Origin: Anisakis pegreffii
Taxonomy: Eukaryota; Nematoda; Chromadorea; Rhabditida; Anisakidae
DNA length: 64,000 nt
Reading direction: 5' to 3'
Assembly (NCBI GenBank): GCA_035041965.1
Contig: JAPYMA010000487.1
Span: 1-64,000 of the forward strand
Position 1 is the stretch's first letter. Each line of letters opens with the position of its first letter. The notes under the pieces were generated by a model. The model had not been told where the DNA came from. It searched no databases and saw only the letters and a program-made list of their open reading frames with translations. Shown here piece by piece: positions 1-13,000 of the stretch. A program made the position numbers and the translations under genes.

Positions 1-159
1 AAACTTAATCTATGGAAAATTGTCTCAAGTTTTCGAAGGTATTATTGGTTAAAAAACTTACTACTTGCTGCTTCAGGACCATTGATTGGTGAGTTGGTTA
101 AATCGATGTTAATTGCTGCCTGACGAAATTAGTTGATGTTATTGTTGTTAATTGTTTTG
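1..159. other. Window edge, 3' flank of the finger-protein gene
   Basis: This short AT-rich stretch lies downstream of the minus-strand finger gene. I see no clear poly(A) signal or further coding sequence in it. Confidence 0.4.
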
Positions 160-2846
160 TCACATGGTTCTTCTTCGTTTCCTTTCGACGCCCGCATCGA
201 CCCTGGCCGTCGAGGTTGCTCCAGGGACCGCGATGAATGACGTGTCGCGGCCGAGCTCCTGGAGACGCTCGACGGTATCCATCCTCGCCACCTTCTCCTT
301 CTTGGGCGCCCCCACACACCTCTCGGCGCGGTGTGCGTCCATCCTTATTGTTATTTGCCTCGCCGAGAGGCCCGCGGGCACGATGACGGTGTGCCCGCAC
401 CATGTGCAAAACGCTGAAAATCAAGTCATTCACTATTCAATTCAATGGTTTAGTGGCGATTAATTCATTAAACCAAATGAATTTGTCGCTTTGATGTTCT
501 GAGACGATTTCGCATTCACACGAATTCGAAAATTGTCTCAATCATTGCTGAGATTATCAAAGTGTTTGAACGACTCTTATCATCGTAACATCATTATCAA
601 TCATCAGAAAGTGAAATAACAATTGCCCTGACCAGTTCAGAATATTCAAATGAATGTAATATTAACAAATGAAGGAAAATTAAGAAAATATAAAAAAAGT
701 TTTGAAACGTACTGTTAGTTTTGTGACACTCAGCTCGCCTCACGTGTATTTTCCAGGCGGCTACCGTGGAAAACGGGTTAGCACGCCTGGCGCAGCCCGA
801 CAGCTGGCAGACTGAAATTAGTAGATGATAAGAAAAATCTATTGGTGTGCTATAATTTACTGCTCATAGCACATTAATACGTGTACAACTTGGATAGTAT
901 CAAAAAATCATAAATACACAGAGTAATGCGAATTATTCTGCACAAGCAGGCATTCGTCTTGTTGAATCCGCATTGCAAGTATTCAACATCTCATGATCAA
1001 ATTAAATACTTAATTAATAATACTGTAATAACACTATAATTAAATATACTCTTCGAAATACTTACAGACTTTGTTGTTAATGACTTTGTAAGGTGCTGGT
1101 GTTGTATTAACCAGCTCGGCTGCGTGTTGTATTGTTAAGTTAGAGATGTTAGCGGCCTCAAACCGCGGGTTGAGTCGAATGGTTAGTGGACTCGCCTCGC
1201 GGCGAGGGTGACGACTGAAAATAATCGAACAAATTATGAACAGTAATGACTAATCGATTTATTTTCGTCAGATTTCATCAATCGCAACTATTGATTTCAA
1301 CTTTTGAGCATTTTTTTAATGCGCACATTGATTGAGCTTACCATACCATAAGCTACATAAATTCATTCGAACAATAGCGTAATATTATGCACTAAAAGTC
1401 AACAAAAACAAGTGAAAACTTACAAGTTATATGTACATTTAGTTGTTGTGTTAGTTGATTCATGTGAGGTTGACGGTGAGGTTGTCGTTAGTGTTATAGG
1501 TGAGTTGCTGTTGTTGTCAGCAGTAGCAGCAGTGTTAGTGGTTGGCGGTGATGTTATTGCCGGACCAGCTGGAAAATCTGGCCGGCTCGATGGTCCTGGC
1601 AGCGGCTCTTCTTCCTCGGTTAGTGTAGGAAGTGGCGTCTGAAAACGAGATGACTAAAATATCAAATTTTTTCTTTTCCTCATCTCATAATGCATACGCA
1701 TAAGATTTCGAATTAATTTCAGTACATATTGCATTGAAATGCCTTCGGTGCTCTCTATCTAGCAATCGCTTAAACTCTACCCGTACTGTACATTAGACTC
1801 TTGCTGTATGTTTAAAATTATCATGATTCGATCAGGGTATATCACTTTTACACTGAAAATGATCAGCAGAAATAAAGTTCACTTACGAAGGTTGGCTCAG
1901 ACGCGTGCCTCTTCCTGCCGTGAGCTGGGATCGGGCGGTTTATCTTTCTTCCCTGAATATGATAACGAAAATTATCGTATGACATCTCAAAAATGAGCGG
2001 CGACTTTGCTCATCAGATTTTTCTGTTCCAAAAATTTCGACAATCTTTTAAATTGTTACATCAGGCAAAAATCGGAATTTCGAAGGTTTTTGAGGTCACA
2101 GATAATTTTTTTAAGCAACTGCAAGTGCTTACGTATTTGATGGTAACTGGTGCCGATGGTGTTACCGCCGGTACGTCCAATATGACGTACGATCCGCAGC
2201 TCTCCGCGGCCTCCACAACTCGCTTTCCGGGCTTTCCATACACCCGCACTGGTGCGCCGGACTTCAGAGGATGCACCACGAGGAGCACCTCCTCTATCCG
2301 GCAGAGGGCATCCAAAACTCGATCCGGGATCACCCCGGTCCGCTCCATCTCCCCTGAAAAAAATGGAATAATTGTTTAACGCATGCTCACAACGATAATA
2401 AAATTCAACCCATATTCGATATATATTTGTTATACGATATCATTCATCTGAATTAGTTTATTTCTGAGATGATTTTTCACACTCTAATATGTTCAACTCG
2501 ATTCACTCTCATTGTCACATAAATGAAATTCATTAGCTTTGCGATTTTTGTACATTGGCATATTGTATAAAATTTGCATCAATAATTGGTTGAATTGTTT
2601 CAATGTAAACTCACTTATCCGGGCTCCACTCAGCGGTCCGGCATGTCGGGCCATTACCTGCCACGTGGCCCATATGTAGTCTTCGAACCGGCATTGCGCC
2701 GGTATGAGCTGCAGGACTGTAAGTGCCTGCAGTAGTGTCCCGCAGGGGATGCCACTCACTCCCCTGGCCCTCAACAGCCCTTCAAAGGGAGCCAAACGTG
2801 GGTCCATATCCGAGTGGGCCCTTTTCACTCCATTTTGGCCTTCCAT
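160..2846 (-). CDS. Uncharacterised protein with two C-terminal Cys/His fingers (7 exons, about 411 aa)
   Basis: I do not recognise this gene. Exons on the minus strand are 2846-2615, 2353-2133, 1952-1887, 1638-1424, 1214-1066, 811-713 and 413-160. Every donor is GT, every acceptor is CAG, and all phases match, giving 411 codons plus TGA. The start is the first ATG after an acceptor-like TAGTTCAG, so it may be trans-spliced. Exons 1-2 (residues 1-151) encode a compact, mostly hydrophobic and basic region. Residues about 174-245 are Pro/Thr/Glu-rich and probably disordered. Residues 296-323 read C-x4-C-x15-H-x5-C and residues 330-360 read C-x2-C-x21-H-x4-C, resembling two variant zinc-binding modules. 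A basic tail follows and ends KRKRRRTM-like, which suggests nuclear localisation. Exons are much richer in GC and CpG than the surrounding DNA. A nucleic-acid-binding role is inference only. Confidence 0.72.
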
Positions 2847-5554
2847 TTTTTTCTGAACTATTAATTTTTTAGATGATAATGAAGCACTGAGTTACAAAAC
2901 AAATTGCAACAATTACACCTGTCAGAAGGCACCAAATTTCACTCACACGCACGAAACAATATCAAAAATACACCAGTAAATTAGTATAATCCAAAAATTA
3001 ATCACAATTAAGCAAACTTCCAAATAAATGCATTCATATAAAAACTTACTTGTGGTATTTCAACGATTGCAATCCAAGCGCAATATTATAACTTTTTGGC
3101 GTGGTCAGCACCAAATAATTAATTACTGAAATTCAGTGTCAATATTTTAAACAAATTCGGTCAGCGATTTGTATTATGAAACGAGCGAGAATAGGTTGAT
3201 CGCGGAATCGATTATAAGGCACAAGCAGAATCATAACATAATTTCCATTTTATGATATATCGCGATACATACAAATATTCGTTATTAAAATCACAAATAT
3301 TTCTGATCGTCATTGGACACATCGCAATACACCTAATAAAAAATATTTTATGAAAGGTTAAAATTGCTAGATTCAATGGAATCAATTTGACTGATCCAAG
3401 AATCACTACGAATTTGATGACTAGTGACGGATTGGAGCATTTCCAATAGTCAAAAATTTCTTTCGTTACTTGAAAATCGCATGATAAAGTAAGTGAACGT
3501 CCACATCGCTGCGCAACTTAGATGACTTTTTGACCATTTTTCCAGACTGAAACAGTTACAGGGTTCGCCGAAGAAGTTCTCATCGTCTTGAATATTGATA
3601 TAAATCCATTTATGTATCAATGATTCAGAGATGCTGTTTCACTAAGTGGAAATCACAAAATATTATTTTGAAATCAAAGTCAAACGATATTATCGAAAAC
3701 GGTACCAAAAGATGGGTTTTCAGTATGCTCATGCAACTCGTTGTACATATTAGCGCCTTAGGACTGAACTATAATTGTAGGACAGAACTATAAGTCGTTA
3801 TAATTCAGTCCTACAGCCTAAAACCTTGCAAACAGTCACTGAATTATTAGTTCAAGTCAAAATGATAACGTCTGAGGGCTATTGTAGCCGATTAATCAAG
3901 ATTTCTTAAGAAAGATTCCGTAATATTGAACGATTTGAATAGTGAAATAACGCAAGGGTGATGATAACAAAAAAAAGTTGGCGTAATGAAATGTAGACAA
4001 ATAATGTTCAGATCAGTTGTTTCAGTAGATCAGTTGATCAAAATAGGCATGAGTGCCGTAGCAATTGGTTTTTTGCTATGCATTACATGGCCATTGTTTG
4101 TTCACCGTGTCCATTGCAGATCAAAGAGCAAACTATACTGCACATTGTTTCAGAGCATTGACGCTATGAGGAAGTAAGTACACGTTTTAAAGTCAATCCA
4201 AATGCAACTATAAGAGCACTTATTCAGAGAATACAAATCGAACATTTGAATTCCTTTGTAACTGTTTGTTTCTGCTCCTCTCAAGATTCTTTGAACTTTG
4301 TTATGAATGTGATTATAGAACTAAGGCGACATTATTTTTCTAAGCATATCTGTGATCTTAATGATACGTTCATGGAAGAAGTTATGTTCTGCGTTCTTCT
4401 TCACAACTGTACCTTCTTATATAATTGCCATTTCTTGAGAATCACATACATGCAAAAGTCATATTTTGGTCGACTTGATCACAGTTTTAATAACTAAGGG
4501 GATATAGCATATTGTTGAAAGTTAGCATAAGTGAAAATATTCCCCAACTTCATATCACTACTGCCGAATATCCATACGTAGCAATACCTTCTTGCCATTG
4601 CATAGTAATGATCTTAATAGCACCAATCATTGTGATTACCAGAAGGCAAGGATAAGAGTGATGAGATGAAAATGACGATGAGATTTCTTATCACCACTAT
4701 TCAGTAATATGAAAGGTATTCATAAGACTAATCATTACACATTCAGCAAGGTCTGGCAAAGTTTTTTTCAACTCTGCGAACGTAGCCAGTAGTGAACTTC
4801 CAAACGATGCAATAATGGACATGAAAGTATCTAGTGGTGGTCTACACGGACTCAGTTCCACCTACTTCGTTGTCTAACGAACATAGGTCGCTACCTCTAA
4901 ACTTAACTACAAACCTGAATGCTTACAGAGTTCCTCAACATTCTTTTTGATTTTAGCCATCGAAGAACTTCTGGTCAATCTTATCGTAAAAGAATTATTA
5001 ATGTTAATTTCCGCATTCTTTCATCTCAACACATCTGTACTTGGGTTATGTCGATAAAGTGAATATTGTTTCATCTACAATTGAGGATATCAAGAGTGAA
5101 TCTTCACTGCAAAAATCCGTTTGATTCGAAATTGGTTAATGTTTTCAGCAAAAATAAAACCAAAAACAACAACGAAATATTTTGATTTCATGTAAAGTAA
5201 TTGAAGACACTGATATCATTCAGCCTGTTCCCATATTTACTCTCTGTTGCGTTCGTAGAATCTTATTTTTGCTGACAATAAGGTGTCAGCTGAACAAATT
5301 GCACAAAATTATCATTAGCGGAGGTATTGAATGGAGAATCTCTTCACTGCTTGTTCTCGTCCCTCGGGTGGTTTATTGCAGCTCTTTCAGCAGTACCTCC
5401 CAGTTACGCAGTTGTAGATGTTGTATTATGTGTGATGGTGATTTTTAAGAATTTCGAATTTTCCGCTTTTGAATGAAGGGCAAGTTTTGGTGTACCGACA
5501 TTTCGCTGAAGTTGTAGCCAAGTCAATTTCCCATGGTCATCCACGTTTTTTTAA

Positions 5555-5649
<95 letters not shown>

Positions 5650-7052
5650 TATATAATATATATCGAAACTTTGCCCTTAAGTGTTGAAAAAAGAAAGAAA
5701 CGGTGGTTCCTGAATAGACTAGATAACTTTTCCCATTATCAGGCTAGGGTGAATAATAAACTCGTTCAAATATCTCCTAGATATAATGTTTAGAAAGTTC
5801 AACTTCCTGTGCATCTCAACCTACAAGCGACTTCTTCACAAGGATTTAGAGTCGATTTGCCTACGGTTTATCCCTTTCCAATGCAAGATTGCCGTAATCG
5901 TAAAGGAAGGAAATTCTTGGCGGATGGGACTGGCTGGCTTCAACCAACAGTTCTCCTGAAACTACACATGCTAAATTCTCATCGCATTCGTTTGTTCAAG
6001 GAGGTATCACGTTACGCTACAACGAAATATCCTATGGTCAACGAAGCCTGATAGCAATCTGCCACGTTCATGAGCTTTTTTACAGAAGTGAACACGGTAT
6101 TCTCAGATGAATCGCTTAACTGAATTGATTTTCGTTAATTGTGGGTGAAATTTAGCCTGCTTCTAGCTGGTTATTGCTTACTTATGATTCCATAAGTGGA
6201 TGGTAACATCTCATCAACGTATATTTAAGCTTTTTGTGCTGTTACAAACGCTTCAACGCAACACATTTGAAAAAGTGATGAGAAATGGAACCTATGTTAA
6301 CTTTATGAGGTGTGACTCGGTGTTGAATCTTTTTGGATATCAGTTTATATCCAAAAGTGTGAATATCAGTTTGTAACTTGATTTATAGATTCAATCTGCA
6401 GTTGCTTATTGAAATTTGAATTTAGTTTCAGCTTATAAAAGACTGCTGAAAATAAGTCTATCGAAAAGAAGTGTTTTGTGCTGAATTAACTTACAATTAG
6501 TGAATTTCATGTAAAATTAGAATAGCCATTGGACAACAAATGTGAAACGTGTTTCACATCACTTCGTGTGAATACCATCAGCATTTCGTTAAGGTCTGAT
6601 GCAAAGAAGTAGCTTGTTCATTTTTATTTTGTACAACTCTAGCTTGTGACTTGTTTTCTGGTTAGCGTATTTTTACTATACCTGATTTTTTGTGAAAGTT
6701 TTTCTCGATCTATTGTCGAAAATTTAACTTCCGCCAATGATTCGAACCAATCTTGGTGTCTTTGTTTTGTAAAATATATTTCTTGGAAGAGCCTCGTGCG
6801 GTATATCCTTGTTTGCGCCGCTGTTTTTACGAGTTGTGGAAAATCCACGTTTGAGAATATTAAAAAGCATTCGTTATGTACAAGCTTAGTTGTTTCTGAT
6901 TACTGACTTGATAGTTTTATCGTGTTCGAAGTGTTACGTTGACAACTCGGAAACCACTCATCTGCGTTTAGCAGAGGTGTGCGCATTGCATCGTCCCATT
7001 CACGAATATCCTTTTCGTTCGGTACTTGAATAATAATTTTCGTCGTTTGCAG
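2847..7052. other. Intergenic region between divergent genes
   Basis: This 4.2 kb stretch lies between the start of the finger gene (minus) and the start of rpn-2 (plus), so it should hold both promoters. Open frames here are short, AT-driven and lack matching splice signals. The only structured element I see is the TA microsatellite near 5.6 kb. No gene can be supported. Confidence 0.5.
5558..5645. repeat. (TA)n microsatellite, about 44 units
   Basis: An uninterrupted alternating TA run of 88 bases is followed by an imperfect TA-rich tail to about 5663. It creates a meaningless Tyr-Ile open frame. Its length probably varies between individuals. Confidence 0.97.
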
Positions 7053-7082
7053 TTCACATCTCACGTTCTCAACTGTTCAAGA
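7043..7082 (+). promoter_or_regulatory. Probable spliced-leader acceptor and 5' UTR of rpn-2
   Basis: A pyrimidine-rich stretch ending TTTGCAG at 7052 precedes the proposed ATG at 7082 by 29 bases. There is no upstream exon in the correct phase. This is the usual arrangement of a nematode trans-splice site. Confirmation needs the 5' end of the mRNA. Confidence 0.5.
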
Positions 7083-10000
7083 TGACTTTGTTCCTGCTGA
7101 ATCAATGGAGAAAACAACCGGGTGGAGCGCAAGATGCGAGTAAGGAATCTGAGATCTTCGACCGAAAGAAAAAATTTCATTATTTGTTTGAATTACTCCA
7201 TTTTTAAACTCGAAAATTGGCTGATTCGAAGAACGAATAAATATGAGCTTTTGTAATAGCAAACTTTCAGGTGCATTTTTGTTGGCTCTAGAAAGTGGGA
7301 CATCGCCGATGCGTGAGAAAGAGTTGATAATAGAAGCGTTGGATGATTGGGACGTGCTCACACCAACGTGGTTTGAAGTGGCCGATTATGTTAGTGTTAT
7401 CGAGCAGTTGCATGAAAACGAAAACTTCAAGGAGAGACATCGTGCCGCACTCGTCGCTTCCAAGGTTATTTCCACTGATCTTTCTTGAATTTCTTATAAT
7501 TGTTGACGAGTTGACGAGCAACGAAACGAAATTCCTCTTATTTGGTAATGTTGCAAACTGATCGTGAGGATATGTTGTCATTTTTTTGCCGTGATTTGTG
7601 TTGAAGTCTTCGGAGAAATTCTAAACATGAGTCACGTCTGTAACGTAAAGTAAGATTCAGCGGCAACGAAGCTTCTGCAGTCTGTAATATGAAATACAGA
7701 CGACATGAAATTGATTGCTAACTTATTCGGACTTTATATTTTTTAAGTGAACGTGATATTTGTTGTTGGTTGATATATCAGTCAAGTGTGAGTATCATTT
7801 TAGTTGAATAATTTCCTTTATGACGAGAAGTTGATTTTAGGTAGCTTATTGTCTCGGTGATTATTGCGGAGCCTTACAGCTTGCTCTAGCTGCCGGTGAT
7901 AAGTTTCAACTTACGCCTCGACCGCCGTCCAATCTTGTTGGATCACAAGATGAGCAGGTTTGACACTATTTTATTTTCGTTAATATCATTTTATGACGTG
8001 ATTTTTGAGCTATCTTATTCTGTTGTCTATATTTGTGAATAGGTGCCCGACGTACGGTCCATCGCAATATTAGAGGAAGCCTATTTCTCAGACTGTTCAG
8101 GTATGAAAAAATGTGAATAAACTTTCATCAGAAATGTTCTTTTTGCTTGTAATACTAAACTAATTGAGTGTTTACAAATCGAGCATTTCCTCTGTCATCA
8201 GATTGATGCCATCGAGTATGTGCTGATTGTGTCTTCTTTCAGTATGTGAACAAAATGATTGAACATGCGCTGGATACTTACAAACAAGCGAAACGAAGCG
8301 GAAGTAACATAGACGAATCTCTCGAAAAATTAATCAATCGTATTTTCGAACGAAATATGAAACGTAAGGAGTTGCGATACGTGATCGGTTTAGCGCTCGA
8401 TACACGACGAACTGATATGATTATTGCTGCTATTAAGGTTTTGTTTCACTTCATCCGTTCATTCAGCTGTTAATTCCCTTATGCATCCAGCAATCAGCTT
8501 GAATCAATTCAGCGTATTGAATATGTCTATTTTGGTACCCTTCAACGAGATTCATCTGAAATTTGTAAATAAATAAAGAACAGATATTGTTTTCGTTAAG
8601 TTTTTTAAATCGAAAATTTCATTAGACGAGATTCCTGTCTCTTTTTGTTCAAAATGATTTATGGAACTTGATTATTTCTAGCAAAACAAAAATTGCTTTT
8701 AATAGTTCGCTTTGAAACTTATAGTCAGCCGAAGATGAGGCTTCGCTGCTGAGTGAAACCGTCGCAAAGGTTTTGGAATCTCAAATGGACCGCGGATTTC
8801 GCAACACAGTACTGGATTTGTTGTTGAAACTGTTCTCTGAATTGGACGAGCCGGATTTCGTTTCGATGTGTCAGTGCCTGATTAAACTCGAGAAACCGGA
8901 TGATGTGGCCGAAATACTGAATCGACTCGTTTCCAATAAGACATCCAATGGGGTGTTGCTCGCATATCAAATAGCGTTCGACCTCTACGAGAATGCATCA
9001 CAGCAGTTCATCGCGAAGATAGAGAAGGCACTGGTTGGCGATGATGTACGCACGGCATCAGATTGCACACAGCTGCCCTCTGCCACTGAACCGTCCTCCG
9101 TTTCAACGTCCAACGTGGAATCAACAACTGAGTCGAAGAAAACCGACGAGAGTGGTGCAGACGCGAAACCTGCATCAACCGCCGATAAAGCCAAGAACGA
9201 TACAACTTCCGATTCGGATTCTGGCTCTTCCGAAGAAGACTCCCAGTAAGTTCGATTCCCTCCTCGGCTAGATTCATTATTCTGAATCTTTTCGTTCCAG
9301 TGTCATCTAGTGTTGAAAACATCCGTATTTGTTTATTTGTATACGTTTCCTCAGTTAAAATGTATCTCTCCTCTTATAGATTTGTTAGTGAAGTTTCAGC
9401 ATTTTCCAGGAACTCTTTGGTAGGGATGTAATTGAAGAAATTTCGGCTGTTCATAAATTCTGTCCATATATTTTGATCTCATTTTCATCTTCAACAATAA
9501 GTATGGCTGCTGATTCCAGTGTATCATCATTATTTGATGTGTTCTACTTTAACCTTCCAGAACCGTGCCAGGAGCAGAAACAACCCCCTCAGCATCTGTC
9601 GAAAAAGCATCTCAGCCATCTCCTTCCCAAGAGGCATCCAGTGGTTCACCAAAACTTGTAAGAATTTTTGAGCGTTGTCAATTGATTCATTCAAATCGAA
9701 TAAAATTGCGTTCATTTATTCTCACACCGATATCAGCACTCCTCGATACTTTTGAGAATAACATAGAGCCGATTGTGAATTTTGAGTTTAATTCTCGTAT
9801 GAGTATTTAAGTTTAATTTGGAGTGCGTTCTCGTATGGGAGTTTATTTTTGAATGGAAATCTGGTTGAGTATAGCTGGAGTTAGGAGTGAAGTGAGGATG
9901 GAATTAAGGAAGGTGAAATAGCGGATCGATTGCGGTCAATTCTGCGTGGTGAACAAACGATTAAGCACCATATGCAATTTTTGATCAAGAATAATCATAC

Positions 10001-13000
10001 GGATATGTTGATATTGAAACAAATGAAAGAGAGTGTGCGAACTGCATCTGCACACAACGCAACGGTTATTGCGAATGGTCTGATGCATCTTGGTACGACC
10101 ACTGATGACTTCTTGAGGTTTGCTCATCAATCAGTTATTCTTATATGGGTTATATTTTTGATTTACCTCAAATAAATAGTAATTTTTTTAAACTGTAAGC
10201 TATAGCAGTTTACAATCTAAGCACTTTTCACCTTTGATAAACATTCCGAATTTATCACCACTTTGATCGACATTCTCCCGTAAGCATTCGCTTCACAGTA
10301 GCAAGTCTTCCGAGAAGCTTGAATTAAGTTTCTGTCACTGAACCGTTTTTCATCTTAAGCAGTGAAAGCTCGGGAAATCTGAATTGGTCAGTGAAAAGTT
10401 ATAATTAGTATTGTCAGTGATTTTATGCATTGAACAGTAATCACCACGTGCGTCGTCTTTGGTGTCCTCATAGAAGATTTATCCACTCTGATTTTACTTC
10501 GTTAATGAACAGTTTCGTTCGACATATATGAATGCGGAGCTTTTAGAGATAATTTGGACTGGATCAGTAAGGCGACAAATTGGAACAAATTCAACGCAGT
10601 TGCATCACTCGGTCTTATTCACAAAGTATGCAGTCATTTATATATCAACGCTCGTTTTGTGATGTTCAGTCATTTGACACGAATCGATAATTTTGTTATC
10701 TCTTAAAATTGAACGAACAGTAATGAATTTATTCAGTGTATTCATTCAGGGTCATGAGGCAAACGCTCAAAAATTATTGGAGCCTTATTTGCCGAAAGGT
10801 GAAGCAGATCAGTTTGGATTCAAAGAAGGCGGTTCACTTTATGCTTATGGTTCGTTGACTGATGATTTCGTATTTGTTTTGCTTTTTATTATGCAACAAA
10901 TTTAATGAATTTGTTGTGTCGATAGAACTAATTCCATAGTATTTAAAGTCTTAACCACAGCGGTTGATTAGTTGTACTGTGTTCAGCGTGTTGGTTTATT
11001 TTATAAGATAATAATAATGATACAAATTCCGCAGTGGTTGATGAATTGGTAATCATATTGTAAAAAATTTTAATAGCATCGATGGTAGTCAAAATTTATT
11101 TGAGGTTTGATTCATGCGAATCACGGGAATCAAGAAGTGATTGCCTATCTTCGTGATCAATTGCAAAAAGCGACGACATCAGCAATAAGACATGGTGCAT
11201 GCCTCGGTCTTGGTCTTGCTGCTATGGGCACTCATGATGAACAGGTAACGAAGCCGTACTCATTCATATTCTAACGATCGCGTAATTCAGCTCCGTTTTC
11301 GATTTAGAATCGACGAATTGTCTAGCCGAATGTGGATGTGTTTCATCAGTGATATCAAAAATGAGACATGTCGAATAACATGTTCACAGCGAATGATTGA
11401 TGAGTGTATTTTGAATTGAGTAAAACACAGATATTGTCGATTAAGGGAATGTAATTTCAGGTTTACATTCAATTACGAGATTGCCTATATCAAGACGATG
11501 CAGTGACAGGTGAGGCAGCAGGGTTAGCGATGGGTTTAGTGATGGTCGGAGGAATGCATCAAGGTGCATTCCAGGAGATGATTCAGTACGTTTGTGACAC
11601 TCAACACGACAAAATTCAACGTGGTCTACGCACTGGTATTTCGCTTCTTGCCTACGGTGCGTTCACATCTTTAAGTCTTCATCATGATTTATAATAAATA
11701 AGGAAACAAGTAATGTGGTATTATCGGGTAAGATATGGTCACATCGAGATCCAATCCCATATTGTAATCTAAGTGATGAAAATAGTGATGATTATGATGC
11801 TGCTGGTTATACTTCAAAATGTTATTATTACATTGTCAGTAGCGATTTAAGAAATGGTGATAAAGATTGCGATTTTAATAATGATAATAGAACCGCAATT
11901 GGATCCTCTTTTCTGAGGTGCACGATGATTTAGATTAATATGGTGGGCAATGATAACATGATATCACTATTACTGATAGTAAGGATTGCAATAAATGCGA
12001 TGGAAACGGGGGCTGTTGCAGGTCGTCAAGAGGAAGCAGAGCAATGGATTGAGCAGTTGATGGAGCATAAATCGAATGCGATGTTGCGTTCAACGGCCGT
12101 GTGTGCGTTGGCGATGGCGTATGCAGGCTCGGGTAAGGCCGATGTTGTGAGACGTTTATTGGCCAAGGTGGCTGCCGATCCGAATCCGGACGTGAAGCGA
12201 TTCGCCGTGATTGCGATCGGATTCGTTCTGAGCAAGTTAGTCATCCGTTTTCGCTTTCCATTTTCTTTTTCATTCAGATTCACAGCAAAAATGCGCAATT
12301 TTCAGTAGGCTTAAACCCACAATAAGACTTATATTATTGTTATTCTATTGCCTCGTTATTGTTGGTAATATTACTATCAGTCATGCGATTAATTCGTCTA
12401 TTGCGGATGAGATATGTTGAATGCGCGCAGGGCTGCATCATCTTAATATTAAACCAAGTACATTTTCATTGAGTCTCTGAATTTCTTTTTGTTGATCCAC
12501 GTAATATCTGATAGTATGTCTAACAATAAGAGTTGAATATTTCCGCGTCAGTTCGCTGGAAACGAGTTTCTTAAATGAAATTTATTGACGCTAACAGTTT
12601 CTGAGTTGTTTCAAACGACGAGTTCATTCACATTGCGTGCTTCTTTCTTAAATGGTACATGCGTTTTCTTGTCTCTCTAAAATGTTCCTCTATTTTCAAT
12701 TGTTTGGTTCCATTTTAAAGTCGAGTTTCTGAGTTTTATGACTTTTACGAAAATAACTTTTTCGAGTTTCTTGAGTTCGGAGTGAATATTTTCTCCAAAG
12801 TGGTACATTTATGAATTGAATTCAATAAGTTTTGAGCAGTAAATTGAAAGGTAAACGTTCATTTTGTGAAATAGCAAATGAAATAGGCTGATAATAATAG
12901 TGATGAAATGTTTCTATGAATGGGCAGTTATCGTATGAAAGCGTTGAGTTGTTAATTGGGGTGTTGAAAATGAAATGCGGATTTGGTTAGTGAACTGAAG

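Noticed and set aside
5469..5687. Open frame rich in Tyr-Ile repeats
   Set aside because: It is an artefact of the TA microsatellite.
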